A stretch of 64,000 nucleotides of DNA from CAVUMR01 sp963742715 (lineage in GTDB: Bacteria > Actinomycetota > Actinomycetes > Mycobacteriales > Micromonosporaceae): NCBI GenBank assembly GCA_963742715.1, contig CAVUMR010000001.1, forward strand, positions 806,001 to 870,000. The letters run 5' to 3'. The notes below the pieces were generated by a model, which saw only the letters and a list, made by a program, of their open reading frames with translations, was not told the origin of the DNA and did no database searches. Both the position numbers and the translations under genes were made by a program. This document shows positions 17,546-26,778 of the stretch, piece by piece (position 1 is the stretch's first letter; the number at the start of each line of letters is the position of its first letter).

Positions 17546-20155
17546 TCACCGCGCCTCGGCCGGCTCTCGCGGCTGCGCGCGCTTCGGTCCCGATTCCGGC
17601 CCTCGGCCAGGTCCCCGTTCAGGTGGTCGTTCGGGTTTTCGCTCCGGTTTTCCTTCCGCGCCCGGTGGACGTTTCGACGGGTCGGTCTCGTCCTCGTCCG
17701 GCTTGTCGTCCATCTGCTTCCAGACGCGGTACCGCCACACCGGAGTGGTCGTGGCGAGGAAGTACACCGCGGCGGCCAGCAGCAACCCGCCGGTGAGGTC
17801 GAGCGTCTGTACCGCCCACGCGCCGACCAGGCCACCGACCGGGATACCGCCGTACGCGACCGCGCCGGTCAGCCCGAACACGCGCGCCTGCAGGTGCGAC
17901 GGGACCCGCTCGTACAGCAGGGCACCCACGGTCGGGTTCACCGACGACATCGCGATCCCGGCCACGAAGAACACGGTCATCACGACCGCCAGGTGGTGGT
18001 TTACCGCCAGGATGAGGAACCGTGGCGCACCGCCGATGAAGTACCCGATGACGATCGTGGTGTACCGGGGCAGCCGCGGCCCGAGCCAGCTGAACATCAC
18101 GTTGCCGGCGATCGCGCCGAGCGAGAACGACGCCCCGATGAAGCCGAGCGCGACCGGTGAGTGCAGCACGTCGCGTACCCACAGCGGGATGAACACCACC
18201 GCGGTGGCCTGGTTGAACAGGTTGGTGACGAAGAACATCGTCACCATGCCGAAGAGCAGCTGATCCTTGCGTACGTGCTGGAATCCGGCGCGCAGGGCCA
18301 CGAAGTACGGCTCCTTCGCCGGCACCGACTCCTTCTCCGCCGCGCCGTCCTTCTTCGCAGTGCCGTCCTTCGCGGCAGCGGGGGCGGCCAGGCTGATCGA
18401 CGCCGGTACGACGGCGGCAACGATCAGACCGCACAGCGCGAACGTGGCCGCGTCGAACCACACCGCGCCGGCCGCGCCGAGCCACGCGACGATCACGCCG
18501 CCGACCGCCGCGCCGAGCAGCTGAGCGGTGCGGCTCAGGCCGTCGAAAATCGAGGTGACCCGCATCATCGGCGTACCGGCGAGGTCGGCCATCGGTTTGA
18601 GGAGTACGTGTTTGGCCCGGTCACCGACTCCGCGCAGGGTGCCGACCATGGCGACCATCACGATCAGCGGGCCCAGTCCGAGTCGGTAGCCGGCCGCCAC
18701 CGCCACCATTCCGATCGCGCTGCCAACGTCGGTCACGATCGACACCCGGCGCACGCCGTACTTGTCCGCGAGCGGGGTACCGAGGACTCCGGCGATGACG
18801 AAGGCCCCGGTTTCCGCGCCGGCGACCAGTCCCATCCGGGCCGGGCTGCCGGTCGTCACCAGCACCAGCCAGGGGATCGCGAGGAACGACATCCGGGTAC
18901 CGATGGTGGACACGGCCTCCGCGATTAGCAGGCCGATCAGGCCGGTACGCCGCTTCCCGGTGGCCTCGGCCGCGACCGCGGTGGTCGGTGGGGTCTGTTG
19001 CCCGGCTGACCCGTGCGACGCCGCCGCGGGCTGCTGGAGCCGCGCCGAGCTGCCGTTGGTCGGCCCGACCGAGGGACGCGGCCGTGGCGACGGCCGGGGG
19101 CGTGGCGATGGCCGGCCGCGCGGCGACGGGCTCGGCCGGGGCGACGGTCGGGGCCGTGGGGACGGGCGCGGACGGGGCGACGGGCGAGTCGCCTGCAGCA
19201 CCCCGCCCAGGTCGATCGTGGGGGGCTCCGGCGCGGGGAACGGGAAGCCGCGACCCAGGTCGATCGTCGGCTCGACCTCGTCCACCCTCGAACTGGCCGT
19301 TGACCAGGGGTCCGACTGGGCCGGCACCCGACGGGTCGGGAGCGGCCCGGTGAACGACGGGAGCGGCCCGGCCGGCGACCACACCCCGGCCCCGCGCAGC
19401 GGCCGCGGCTCGTCGTACTGGACCGGCTCGGCATAGCGGACCGGCTCGGCGTACTGGACGGGCTCGGGCCGCGACCGGACCGGTTCCGCGTACTGGACGG
19501 GCTCGGGCCGCGACCGGACCGGTTCCGCGTACTGGACGGGCTCGGGCCGCGACCGGACCGGTTCCGCATAGCGGATCGGCTCGGTGCGCTCATCCGGCTC
19601 GGCATAGCGGATCGGCCCGGTGCGCTCATCCGGCTCGGCGTGAGCCGGTTCCCCGTAGTGAGCCGGTTCCCCGTAGTGAACCGGTTCCCCGTAGCGAGCC
19701 GGTTCCCCGTAGTGAACCGGGTCTTCGTAGTGAACCGACTCCGTGTACTCGATCCGCTCGACGTACTCGATCCGCTCGGCGTACTCGACCGACTCGCCGT
19801 AGTGACCGGGCTCGGCGTAGACCGGCTCCGCGTAGTCGTCCGGCTCGGCGTAGCGGATCGGCTCGGTGCGCTCGTCCGGCTCGGCGTACCGGATCAATTC
19901 GGTCCGGTCATCCGGCTCGGCATAGTCGTCCGGCTCGGCGTAGCGGATCGGCTCGTCGTAGACCGGCTCAGGCGGTGGCGGCTGCACCGGAGGTGGCTGC
20001 ACGGGTGCGGGACGCGACGGGATCGGCGCTACGTCCGAGGGTGCCGGGACGGTACGCCTGGGCAGCGGGCTCGGCCGCGAGGAAGCCGGCCGCGGCGGCG
20101 GATCCGGCGCGGGCCGGGGGGCGCGATCCACAGCGGAACCCTCCCGGCGGGACAT
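17546..20155 (-). CDS. MFS transporter with a long Pro/Tyr-rich repeat N-terminus
   Basis: 869 residues from ATG (MSRREGSAVDRAPRP). The first ~330 residues are low complexity: proline-rich, then more than twenty Y-A-E-P/Y-G-E-P type repeats including three 14-residue copies of the RSRPEPVQYAEPV kind, then more Pro/Arg/Ser repeats (RPSPRPRPSPRP). A 12-helix MFS domain begins at about residue 420 (GLIGLLIAEAVSTIGTRMSFLAIPW) and has the motif ADKYGVRR between helices 2 and 3. It is followed by a charged Glu/Arg/Pro tail. The MFS part resembles drug/siderophore exporters. The N-terminal tail is cytoplasmic by topology. Function of the repeats is unknown. Confidence 0.85.
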   Translation of the reverse strand: MSRREGSAVDRAPRPAPDPPPRPASSRPSPLPRRTVPAPSDVAPIPSRPAPVQPPPVQPPPPEPVYDEPIRYAEPDDYAEPDDRTELIRYAEPDERTEPIRYAEPDDYAEPVYAEPGHYGESVEYAERIEYVERIEYTESVHYEDPVHYGEPARYGEPVHYGEPAHYGEPAHAEPDERTGPIRYAEPDERTEPIRYAEPVRSRPEPVQYAEPVRSRPEPVQYAEPVRSRPEPVQYAEPVRYAEPVQYDEPRPLRGAGVWSPAGPLPSFTGPLPTRRVPAQSDPWSTASSRVDEVEPTIDLGRGFPFPAPEPPTIDLGGVLQATRPSPRPRPSPRPRPSPRPSPSPRGRPSPRPRPSPRPRPSVGPTNGSSARLQQPAAASHGSAGQQTPPTTAVAAEATGKRRTGLIGLLIAEAVSTIGTRMSFLAIPWLVLVTTGSPARMGLVAGAETGAFVIAGVLGTPLADKYGVRRVSIVTDVGSAIGMVAVAAGYRLGLGPLIVMVAMVGTLRGVGDRAKHVLLKPMADLAGTPMMRVTSIFDGLSRTAQLLGAAVGGVIVAWLGAAGAVWFDAATFALCGLIVAAVVPASISLAAPAAAKDGTAKKDGAAEKESVPAKEPYFVALRAGFQHVRKDQLLFGMVTMFFVTNLFNQATAVVFIPLWVRDVLHSPVALGFIGASFSLGAIAGNVMFSWLGPRLPRYTTIVIGYFIGGAPRFLILAVNHHLAVVMTVFFVAGIAMSSVNPTVGALLYERVPSHLQARVFGLTGAVAYGGIPVGGLVGAWAVQTLDLTGGLLLAAAVYFLATTTPVWRYRVWKQMDDKPDEDETDPSKRPPGAEGKPERKPERPPERGPGRGPESGPKRAQPREPAEAR
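19429..19965. repeat. Tandem coding repeats (42-bp core units) in the MFS gene
   Basis: The segment encodes alternating Tyr-Ala-Glu-Pro and Tyr-Gly-Glu-Pro motifs. Between about 19447 and 19568 a 42-bp unit (14 codons) occurs three times with almost no change. Other units of 15-33 bp flank it. The pattern is in frame throughout, so it has expanded or contracted by whole codons. Confidence 0.85.
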
Positions 20156-20638
20156 GATGGAGCGGCCGCATATCGCTCGCCCTATTGGCGACGGCCGATG
20201 TCCAGCACCATACCTGCGGGTTCGTGACCGAGCCAGCGTCGCCGACCGGTCCCGACCGCATTCACGGCGCACAATCCCTATTGCGTGCTATCGCACACTA
20301 TCGCGCCCTATCACGGCCTTCGCCCCGGACCGGTGTGGTGATCCACCTTTCGACTTCGCCACGGTACTGTGACAGATCACGAAAGACGTATGGACAGCAC
20401 GGGCGATCAATGGGTAGATGGTGCCGATTGGCATCACCCCGACCCCCTCCCGGAATCACCCCGGGCGCAATCGTGAGCGATGCTCTCCGGTGCCGTGGGT
20501 GCCACCGGCGGGACGGTTCCGCGGCGGTACGCCGGGCCGGGCGACCGGGGCACTGAAGTGACAACCGGGCTGGTCAGAGGGCCCGAGCTACCTGGGCTAT
20601 CACGAGCCCGCTGGTCGCGCGAGAGAAAAGAGGCAGCG
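20156..20638. other. Divergent intergenic region with three phased CTATC boxes
   Basis: This 483-bp stretch separates the divergent MFS and sulfotransferase genes. It has no convincing gene. At 20288, 20298 and 20308 the sequence CTATCGC, CTATCGC, CTATCAC recurs at exactly 10-bp spacing, on one face of the helix, which may be a regulator site. Confidence 0.45.
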
Positions 20639-21502
20639 GTGCTACGCGCGTTCTTCGGTCACCACAAGGCGGCGACCACCTGGATCCGGAGCATTCTCCG
20701 TGACGCGTCGATCGCGCTCGGACTCGACATGCAGGTGATCAATACGCCTGATGATTGGGCCGGCTACTCCTGCCTTGGTGATTGGGTACGCGCGAAATCA
20801 CCGGACGTGATCGTGTTGCCGAATGCGACGATCGAGGACGTCAAGACGCTGCCCGAAATGCGCGGTTTCCACGTTACCCGCGACCCACGCGACGTAATTG
20901 TGTCGGGTTATTTCAGTCACCGGAACAGTCACGAGGAGAGTTTCGACGGACTGGTCTGGACCGAGCTGCCGCCACACCGTAAGGCGCTCCAGGAACTGGA
21001 CAAGGAGGCCGGCCTGCTGGCCGAGATCGAGTTCAGCGGTCAGCACCTGGACAAGATGTCGGCCTGGAGCTACGACCTGCCCGGCGTACTCGAGTTCAAG
21101 ATGGAAGACATGATCGCCGATCCGCTGCCGCACTGGCGCCGGATCCTCGGCCACTTCGAGCTGGACAGCACCGAGAAGCGGTGGGACGAAGCGGTACGCA
21201 TGGCGATGGTGAACTGGAACCTCGCCCCCCGCCGCGGCACCGCGCGGATCGCCGGCAAGCTGCGGCGGTTCCTGCCGCCGGTACCGATGCACCGGCTGCC
21301 CGTGTCGTACCTGCCGTGGACGCTGGACCGGTACTCGTTCAGCAACCTCACCGGCGGACGGCCGCCCGGCCAGGAGGATCCCGGGCACCACTTCCGTCGC
21401 GGGGTCGCCGGCGACTGGCGCAACCACTTGAACGACAAGCACCTGGCCGCGATCCGGGCCCGGTACGGCGATCTGGTCGAACGGCTCGGGTACGACACCT
21501 GA
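20639..21502 (+). CDS. PAPS-dependent sulfotransferase
   Basis: 287 residues from a GTG preceded by AGAGG; the longer upstream frame is not protein-like. Residues 8-18 (HHKAATTWIRS) are the 5'-phosphosulfate loop, TRDPRDVIVSGYF is the 3'-phosphate-binding motif, and FRRGVAGDWRNHL near the C-terminus is the RxGxxGDW signature. It transfers sulfate from PAPS to a hydroxyl or amine of a small molecule or carbohydrate. The stop overlaps the P450 start by one base (TGATG), so the two are translated together and probably act on the same product. Confidence 0.92.
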   Translation: MLRAFFGHHKAATTWIRSILRDASIALGLDMQVINTPDDWAGYSCLGDWVRAKSPDVIVLPNATIEDVKTLPEMRGFHVTRDPRDVIVSGYFSHRNSHEESFDGLVWTELPPHRKALQELDKEAGLLAEIEFSGQHLDKMSAWSYDLPGVLEFKMEDMIADPLPHWRRILGHFELDSTEKRWDEAVRMAMVNWNLAPRRGTARIAGKLRRFLPPVPMHRLPVSYLPWTLDRYSFSNLTGGRPPGQEDPGHHFRRGVAGDWRNHLNDKHLAAIRARYGDLVERLGYDT

Positions 21503-22716
21503 TGCGCGCGGTTCCGCTGGCCGGGCTGCTCTCCGAGGAGGGGCGGCGCGACCCGTACCCGCACTACGCCGAGCTGCACCGGCACGGGCAGGCCGCACCG
21601 ATCGTGCCGGGCGAGAGCCAGTACTCCGTTGTCGTGTACGGGTACGACGCGGTCAACGAGGTACTGCGCGACCCGCGGTACCTGATGACCGACGCCGAGC
21701 AGATCGAACCGTCGCGACCGGACTGGCGCGACCATCCGGCCCTGTACACGCTGCTCAACTCGGTGTTCTTCGCCAACGGCGAGCGACACACCCGGATGCG
21801 CCGCACCTTCAACCAGGTGTTCACGGCGCGTCGGGTGGCCGCGTTGCGGCCGGCGATGGCACGGCTGGCCGACGAGCTGCTCGACCGGCTGGCCGAGCTC
21901 GGCGCCAGCGGTACCCCGGTCGAGTTCATGGCCGAGTTCGCGTTCCCGTTCCCGGCCAACGTGATCGGTGAGCTGCTCGGCGTACCGACCGAGGACCGTG
22001 CCTGGTTCCGCCCGCGGGTGCTGTCCATCGGCCGGATTCTCGAGCTTGGCGGCGGTACCGCGGAGAACATGGCCGTCGCCGACCGCGGCGCGACCGAGCT
22101 GACCGGGTACTTCGCCGAGCTCGCCGACAAGCGACGGGCCGAACCGCGCGACGACCTGATCAGCGCGCTGGTGGTCGACGACACCCAGCTGGACGAGACC
22201 GAACTGCTGGCGAACCTCATCACGCTGTTCAACGCCGGCTTCGTCACCACCACCCACCTGATGGGCAACGGGCTCGCGCTGCTGCTGGCCCGGCCACACC
22301 TGGCCGACGCGCTGCGGGAGCGGCCGGAGCTGGCCGAGCGGTACGTGGAGGAGATCCTCCGGTACGAGCCGCCGACGCACTTCGTGATCCGGCGCGCCTC
22401 CGTGGACGCGGACATCGCCGGAGTACCGGTGCCGGCCGGCTCGGCCGTACTCATCCTGCTGGGAGCGGCCAACCGCGATCCGGTCCGGTTCCCGCGACCG
22501 GACGAGTTCGACGGCGCACGCGATGACGGCCTCGCCATGGCGTTCAGCGCCGGGCCGCACTTCTGCATGGGCGCTGCGCTCAGCCGGGCGGAGGGGCAGG
22601 TCGCCCTGCCGCGCCTGCTCCGGCGGTTTCCCGCGCTGGCGCTGGCCGGTGAGCCGGTCGGTGGCCGCCAGCTCATGCTGCGCGGCTTCGACAGCATGCT
22701 CGTCACGACCGGCTGA
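21502..22716 (+). CDS. Cytochrome P450
   Basis: 404 residues. The I-helix AGFVTTTH provides the oxygen-activating Thr region, ExxR is at E284-R287 (EILR), and the heme-binding loop FSAGPHFCMG has the ligand Cys355. Length and the ERHTRMRRTFNQVFT C-helix are those of soluble bacterial class I P450s (CYP105/107-like). It needs a ferredoxin and reductase, which are not adjacent. It is translationally coupled to the sulfotransferase; hydroxylation followed by sulfation is the plausible joint role. Confidence 0.93.
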   Translation: MRAVPLAGLLSEEGRRDPYPHYAELHRHGQAAPIVPGESQYSVVVYGYDAVNEVLRDPRYLMTDAEQIEPSRPDWRDHPALYTLLNSVFFANGERHTRMRRTFNQVFTARRVAALRPAMARLADELLDRLAELGASGTPVEFMAEFAFPFPANVIGELLGVPTEDRAWFRPRVLSIGRILELGGGTAENMAVADRGATELTGYFAELADKRRAEPRDDLISALVVDDTQLDETELLANLITLFNAGFVTTTHLMGNGLALLLARPHLADALRERPELAERYVEEILRYEPPTHFVIRRASVDADIAGVPVPAGSAVLILLGAANRDPVRFPRPDEFDGARDDGLAMAFSAGPHFCMGAALSRAEGQVALPRLLRRFPALALAGEPVGGRQLMLRGFDSMLVTTG

Positions 22717-23083
22717 CCACAGCGACCGACCACACCGGCTGATCACCGCGGCTAACCACAGCGGCTTGACCAGACCGGCCGTCACCGCCGCGACGCCGAG
22801 GAACCGCGCCCAGCCCGGCCGGCGGCCGCTCCAAAAGAGACCGGCCCGCGTCCGCGCGGCACCGGGACCGGGGAGAGCCGCGCCACGGTCCTAATGGGAT
22901 GTACTGGACGGATCCGGCCAGCACGGCGCATGCCGAGCCGGACGATCACCACGGTCGGCTACGGTTGCGCGGCCGGCCCTGACCTGACCCGGAATGCGAC
23001 TGTCTGGCGCCGGTGTTGACACACGTACGGTTGACCCACGTACGTACGTAGGCAAGCGACGGCAATGAGGAGGTCGATGACCG
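22717..23083. other. Intergenic stretch with possible promoter for the PAC2 gene
   Basis: There is no gene. A TTGACA hexamer at 23016-23021 and overlapping CACGTACG repeats (ending in ACGTACGTACG) lie 60-70 bp before the PAC2 start. The remainder is GC-rich spacer with short ACCACA-type repeats. Confidence 0.35.
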
Positions 23084-24004
23084 GTGCTCGAACCCGAGGA
23101 GCTGTACGAGCTGAACGGCGACCTGCCCGACCTGGCCCGACCCGTCCTGGTACACGCGATCACCGGTTTCGTCGACGCCGGTAACGCGATCCACCTCGCC
23201 CGTGAGCACCTGCTCGCTTCCGACCACACGCGAGTGATCGCGAAGTTCGACATCGACCGGATGCTCGACTACCGGTCCCGCCGCCCGATGATGCTCTTCG
23301 TCGAGGATCACTGGGAGAGCTACGAAGATCCGCAACTGGCCCTGCACCTCGTACACGACGACTCCGGCACGCCGTTCCTGCTGCTCGCCGGCTCCGAGCC
23401 GGACCTGTACTGGGAACGCTTCATCATGGGCGTACGACAGCTCATCGACCGGCTCGGCGTACGACTCACGGTCGGGCTCAGCTCGATCCCGATGGCGGTA
23501 CCGCACACCCGCCCGATCGGGGTGACCGCACACGCGACCCGACCGGACCTGATCGCCGGGTACGAGCCGTGGGTGCGCCGGGTACAGGTGCCGGGCAGCG
23601 CGAGCAACCTGTTGGAGTACCGGCTCGGCAAGCACGGGCACGACGCGCTCGGTTTCGCCGTACACGTACCGCACTACCTGGCCCAGATCGGCTACCCGGC
23701 CGCGTCCGAGCAGTTGCTGACGAACGTGTCCCGAGCCACCGGTCTGCATCTGTCCACAGACGACCTCCGGGCGGCCGCCGACGGGATGCGTTCCGACATC
23801 GACGCGCAGGTGGCACAGACCGAAGAAGCCCGTGCGCTGGTACTCGCGCTGGAGCAGCAGTACGACGCGACCACCCGGGACCGCCAGGGCGGCAGTAACC
23901 CGCTTCCGGCCGAGGGAGATCTGCCGACCGCGGACGAGCTGGGCGCCGAGCTGGAACGGTTCCTGGCCGACCACACCAAGCGCGGCGACCAGCCCAACCC
24001 CTGA
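23084..24004 (+). CDS. PAC2-family (proteasome assembly chaperone-like) protein
   Basis: 306 residues from a GTG with GAGGAGG 10 nt upstream. The PAC2 fold is indicated by VHAITGFVDAGNAIHLAREHLL near the N-terminus, the central LAGSEPDLYWERFIMGVRQLIDRLGV, and GVTAHATRPDLI...VPGSASNLLEYRL. The C-terminal ~70 residues are helical and acidic. In actinobacteria these proteins are conserved alongside the Pup-proteasome, but no reaction is known. It is convergent with asd. Confidence 0.88.
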   Translation: MLEPEELYELNGDLPDLARPVLVHAITGFVDAGNAIHLAREHLLASDHTRVIAKFDIDRMLDYRSRRPMMLFVEDHWESYEDPQLALHLVHDDSGTPFLLLAGSEPDLYWERFIMGVRQLIDRLGVRLTVGLSSIPMAVPHTRPIGVTAHATRPDLIAGYEPWVRRVQVPGSASNLLEYRLGKHGHDALGFAVHVPHYLAQIGYPAASEQLLTNVSRATGLHLSTDDLRAAADGMRSDIDAQVAQTEEARALVLALEQQYDATTRDRQGGSNPLPAEGDLPTADELGAELERFLADHTKRGDQPNP

Positions 24005-24150
24005 TCGCGTACGTCATCGAGCAACACGACCGCGGCACCGCAGCGCACCTCGGCTGCCGGTGCCGCGGTCGAGTCGTCCCGGCCACCTGGACCCCAGCGA
24101 ACACCTGACCCGACAGGTTCGGCGGCCGCAGCGGATCAGCGGCCGTCGGC

Positions 24151-25233
24151 TCAGCGGGTCGCGGCGGCGAACTCGGCGGCGATCGACTCGGCGATCTGGG
24201 CGGTGTTGAGCGCGGCGCCCTTGCGCAGGTTGTCGCCGACCACGAAGCAGTCCAGCGCCCGCGGATCGTCCAGCGACCGGCGGATCCGACCGACCCAGGT
24301 CGGATCGGTGCCGACCGCGTCGGCCGGAGTGGGGAACTCGCCCTCGGCCGGGTCGTCGACCAGGATCACACCGGGCGCGTGCCGCAGCGTCTCCCGGGCG
24401 CCGTCGGCGGTGACCTCGGTGCCGAACACCGCGTGTACCGCGACGGAGTGCCCGGTCACCACCGGCACCCGTACACAGGTCGCGGACACCTTCAGATCCG
24501 GCAGGCCGAGAATCTTGCGGGACTCGTTGCGCAGCTTGCACTCCTCGGACGACCAGCCGCCGTCCCGCAGCGAGCCGGCCCACGGGACCACGTTCAGCGC
24601 GAGCGGTGCCGGGAACGGGCCGAGCTTGTCGCCGAGCGCCTGTCGTACGTCACCGGCGCGGGAGCCGATCGTACGGTCGCCGCCGACCTTGCCGAGCTGG
24701 TCGTGCAGCGCCTCCACGCCGGCCTGACCGGCACCGGACGCGGCCTGGTACGAGGCCAGGATCAGCTCGCGCAGGCCGTACTCCCGGTGCAGCGCGCCGA
24801 CCGCCACGATCATCGACAGCGTCGTGCAGTTCGGGTTGGCGACGATGCCCTTCGCCCGGTTGCGCACCTGCTCGGGATTCACCTCGGGAACCACCAGCGG
24901 TACGTCCGGGTCCATCCGGAACGCCGCGGAGTTGTCCACCACGATCGCGCCGTGCAGGACCGCGACCGGCGCCCACTGCGCCGACACCTCGTCCGGTACG
25001 TCGAACATGGCCACGTCGACGCCGTCGAAGACCTCGGGCGTGAGCGCTTGTACCTCGACCTGCTCACCGCGCAACGTGATGAGCTTGCCGGCCGACCGCG
25101 ACGAGGCGACCAACCTGATCTCGCCCCACACGTCCTTGCGGCTGGACAGCAGCTCGCACATCACCGTGCCGACCGCGCCGGTGGCCCCGACCACCGCGAG
25201 GGTCGGCCGGTCGCTGCGACTCACCGCGGTCAC
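24151..25233 (-). CDS. asd: Aspartate-semialdehyde dehydrogenase
   Basis: 360 residues from GTG. The N-terminal NADP-binding VVGATGAVGTVM, the catalytic Cys136 in NPNCTTLS, and the downstream His in TGHSVAVHAVF match ASADH. It reduces aspartyl phosphate to the semialdehyde, the branch point to lysine/DAP, threonine and methionine. Its GTG overlaps the ask stop by four bases (GTGA), so the pair ask-asd is one operon with coupled translation. Confidence 0.96.
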   Translation of the reverse strand: MTAVSRSDRPTLAVVGATGAVGTVMCELLSSRKDVWGEIRLVASSRSAGKLITLRGEQVEVQALTPEVFDGVDVAMFDVPDEVSAQWAPVAVLHGAIVVDNSAAFRMDPDVPLVVPEVNPEQVRNRAKGIVANPNCTTLSMIVAVGALHREYGLRELILASYQAASGAGQAGVEALHDQLGKVGGDRTIGSRAGDVRQALGDKLGPFPAPLALNVVPWAGSLRDGGWSSEECKLRNESRKILGLPDLKVSATCVRVPVVTGHSVAVHAVFGTEVTADGARETLRHAPGVILVDDPAEGEFPTPADAVGTDPTWVGRIRRSLDDPRALDCFVVGDNLRKGAALNTAQIAESIAAEFAAATR

Positions 25234-26495
25234 CGCCCGGTCCCCGCGTAGACCACCACTTCCTCCTCGCCACCGAGTTCGAACACCTCGTGCAGCGCGT
25301 TCACCGCAAGGTCGAGATCGGTGTCACGGCACACCACCGACACCCGGATTTCGGACGTGGAGATCATCTCGATGTTGACTCCGGCCTGCGCCAATGCGGC
25401 GAAAAACTTCGCCGCAACCCCCGGATGCGAACGCATCCCGGCCCCGATCAGCGAAACTTTGCCGACATGATCGTCATAGAGCAAGCCCTCAAAGCCGATC
25501 TTTTCCTTCATTTTCTGCAAAGCGGCCATCCCGGACGGTCCGTCCGACTTGGGCAGGGTGAAGGAGATATCGGTACGACCGGTGGAATGCGTCGAGACGT
25601 TCTGCACGATCATGTCGATGTTGATCTCGGCATCGGAGACCGTGCCGAACAGCATCGCCGCCTGTCCGGGCTCGTCCGGCACGCCCAGCACGGTGATCTT
25701 CGCCTCGCCGCGATCGTGCGCGACTCCGGTGATGAGTGCCTGTTCCACGGAAAGGTCCTCCATCGACCCGGACACCACGGTGCCGGGTTTGGACGAATAT
25801 GACGAGCCTACGTGGATCGGCAGTCCGGCGCGCCGCGCGTATTCGACGCTGCGCAGGTGCAGCACCTTCGCGCCGGAGGCCGCCAATTCCAGCATCTCTT
25901 CGTAGGTGACATGGTCGATCCGGCGCGCCTTCGGCACGATCCGCGGATCCGCGGTGAAGACACCGTCCACGTCGGTGTAGATCTCGCAGCAGTCGGCACC
26001 GAGCGCCGCCGCCAACGCGACCGCGGTCGTATCGCTGCCGCCCCGGCCGAGCGTGGTGATGTCCTTGGTGTCCTGCGCGACGCCCTGGAAGCCGGCCACG
26101 ATCCCGATCGAACCTTCGTCGATGGCCCGCTGGATCCGGCCCGGCGTGACGTCGATGATCCGCGCGTTGCCGTGCGCCGAGGTGGTGATGACCCCGGCCT
26201 GGGAGCCGGTGTACGAGCGGGCCTCGTAGCCGAGGTTGTGGATGGCCATCGCGAGCAGCGCCATCGCGATGCGCTCGCCGGCGGTGAGCAGCATGTCCAG
26301 CTCCCGACCGGGCGGCAGCGGGCTCACCTCGTGCGCGAGTTCGAGCAGCTCGTCGGTGCTGTCCCCCATCGCGGAGACGACCACCACCACGTCGTTGCCG
26401 GCCTTGCGGCAGGCGACGATGCGCTCCGCGACCCGCTTGATCCGTTCCGCGGTCGCGACGGACGAGCCCCCGTACTTCTGGACGACGAGTGCCAC
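25230..26495 (-). CDS. ask: Aspartate kinase
   Basis: 421 residues from a GTG with TAGGGAG upstream; the longer frame was rejected. KYGGSS at 7-12 binds ATP/aspartate, and GRGGSDTTAVALAAALGAD is the kinase signature. Two C-terminal ACT domains (from about residue 265) bind regulatory amino acids. It phosphorylates aspartate as the first step of the Asp pathway. In several actinobacteria an internal start in the same gene gives a separate beta subunit made of the ACT region; a Met near MEDLSVEQA would fit here, but this is not proven by the sequence. Co-transcribed with asd. Confidence 0.96.
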   Translation of the reverse strand: MALVVQKYGGSSVATAERIKRVAERIVACRKAGNDVVVVVSAMGDSTDELLELAHEVSPLPPGRELDMLLTAGERIAMALLAMAIHNLGYEARSYTGSQAGVITTSAHGNARIIDVTPGRIQRAIDEGSIGIVAGFQGVAQDTKDITTLGRGGSDTTAVALAAALGADCCEIYTDVDGVFTADPRIVPKARRIDHVTYEEMLELAASGAKVLHLRSVEYARRAGLPIHVGSSYSSKPGTVVSGSMEDLSVEQALITGVAHDRGEAKITVLGVPDEPGQAAMLFGTVSDAEINIDMIVQNVSTHSTGRTDISFTLPKSDGPSGMAALQKMKEKIGFEGLLYDDHVGKVSLIGAGMRSHPGVAAKFFAALAQAGVNIEMISTSEIRVSVVCRDTDLDLAVNALHEVFELGGEEEVVVYAGTGR

Positions 26496-26778
26496 CGTGC
26501 TCCCTACGGCTGTCGGGGATTCGCTGTACCCAATTGCCGGTACCGGCGGATCCCGCCCCGGCCACCGGCCACTGGTGCCGGCATCGGTCGCCGGTCGGAG
26601 TTGATGTTGCTGCCACCACACCGTGACAGTGGGTACCGGTTCGGCCAGCGTACCGGCCGGACACCGACCGCTACCGGCTCGTCCCGTCATGCGGTTAGGT
26701 AGGCCACTCCGCTCGCGGCGGGTACGGCGTGCCGGCGTACGGCGTGCCGCCGGCCGGATATCGATCACCGTCCGCACA

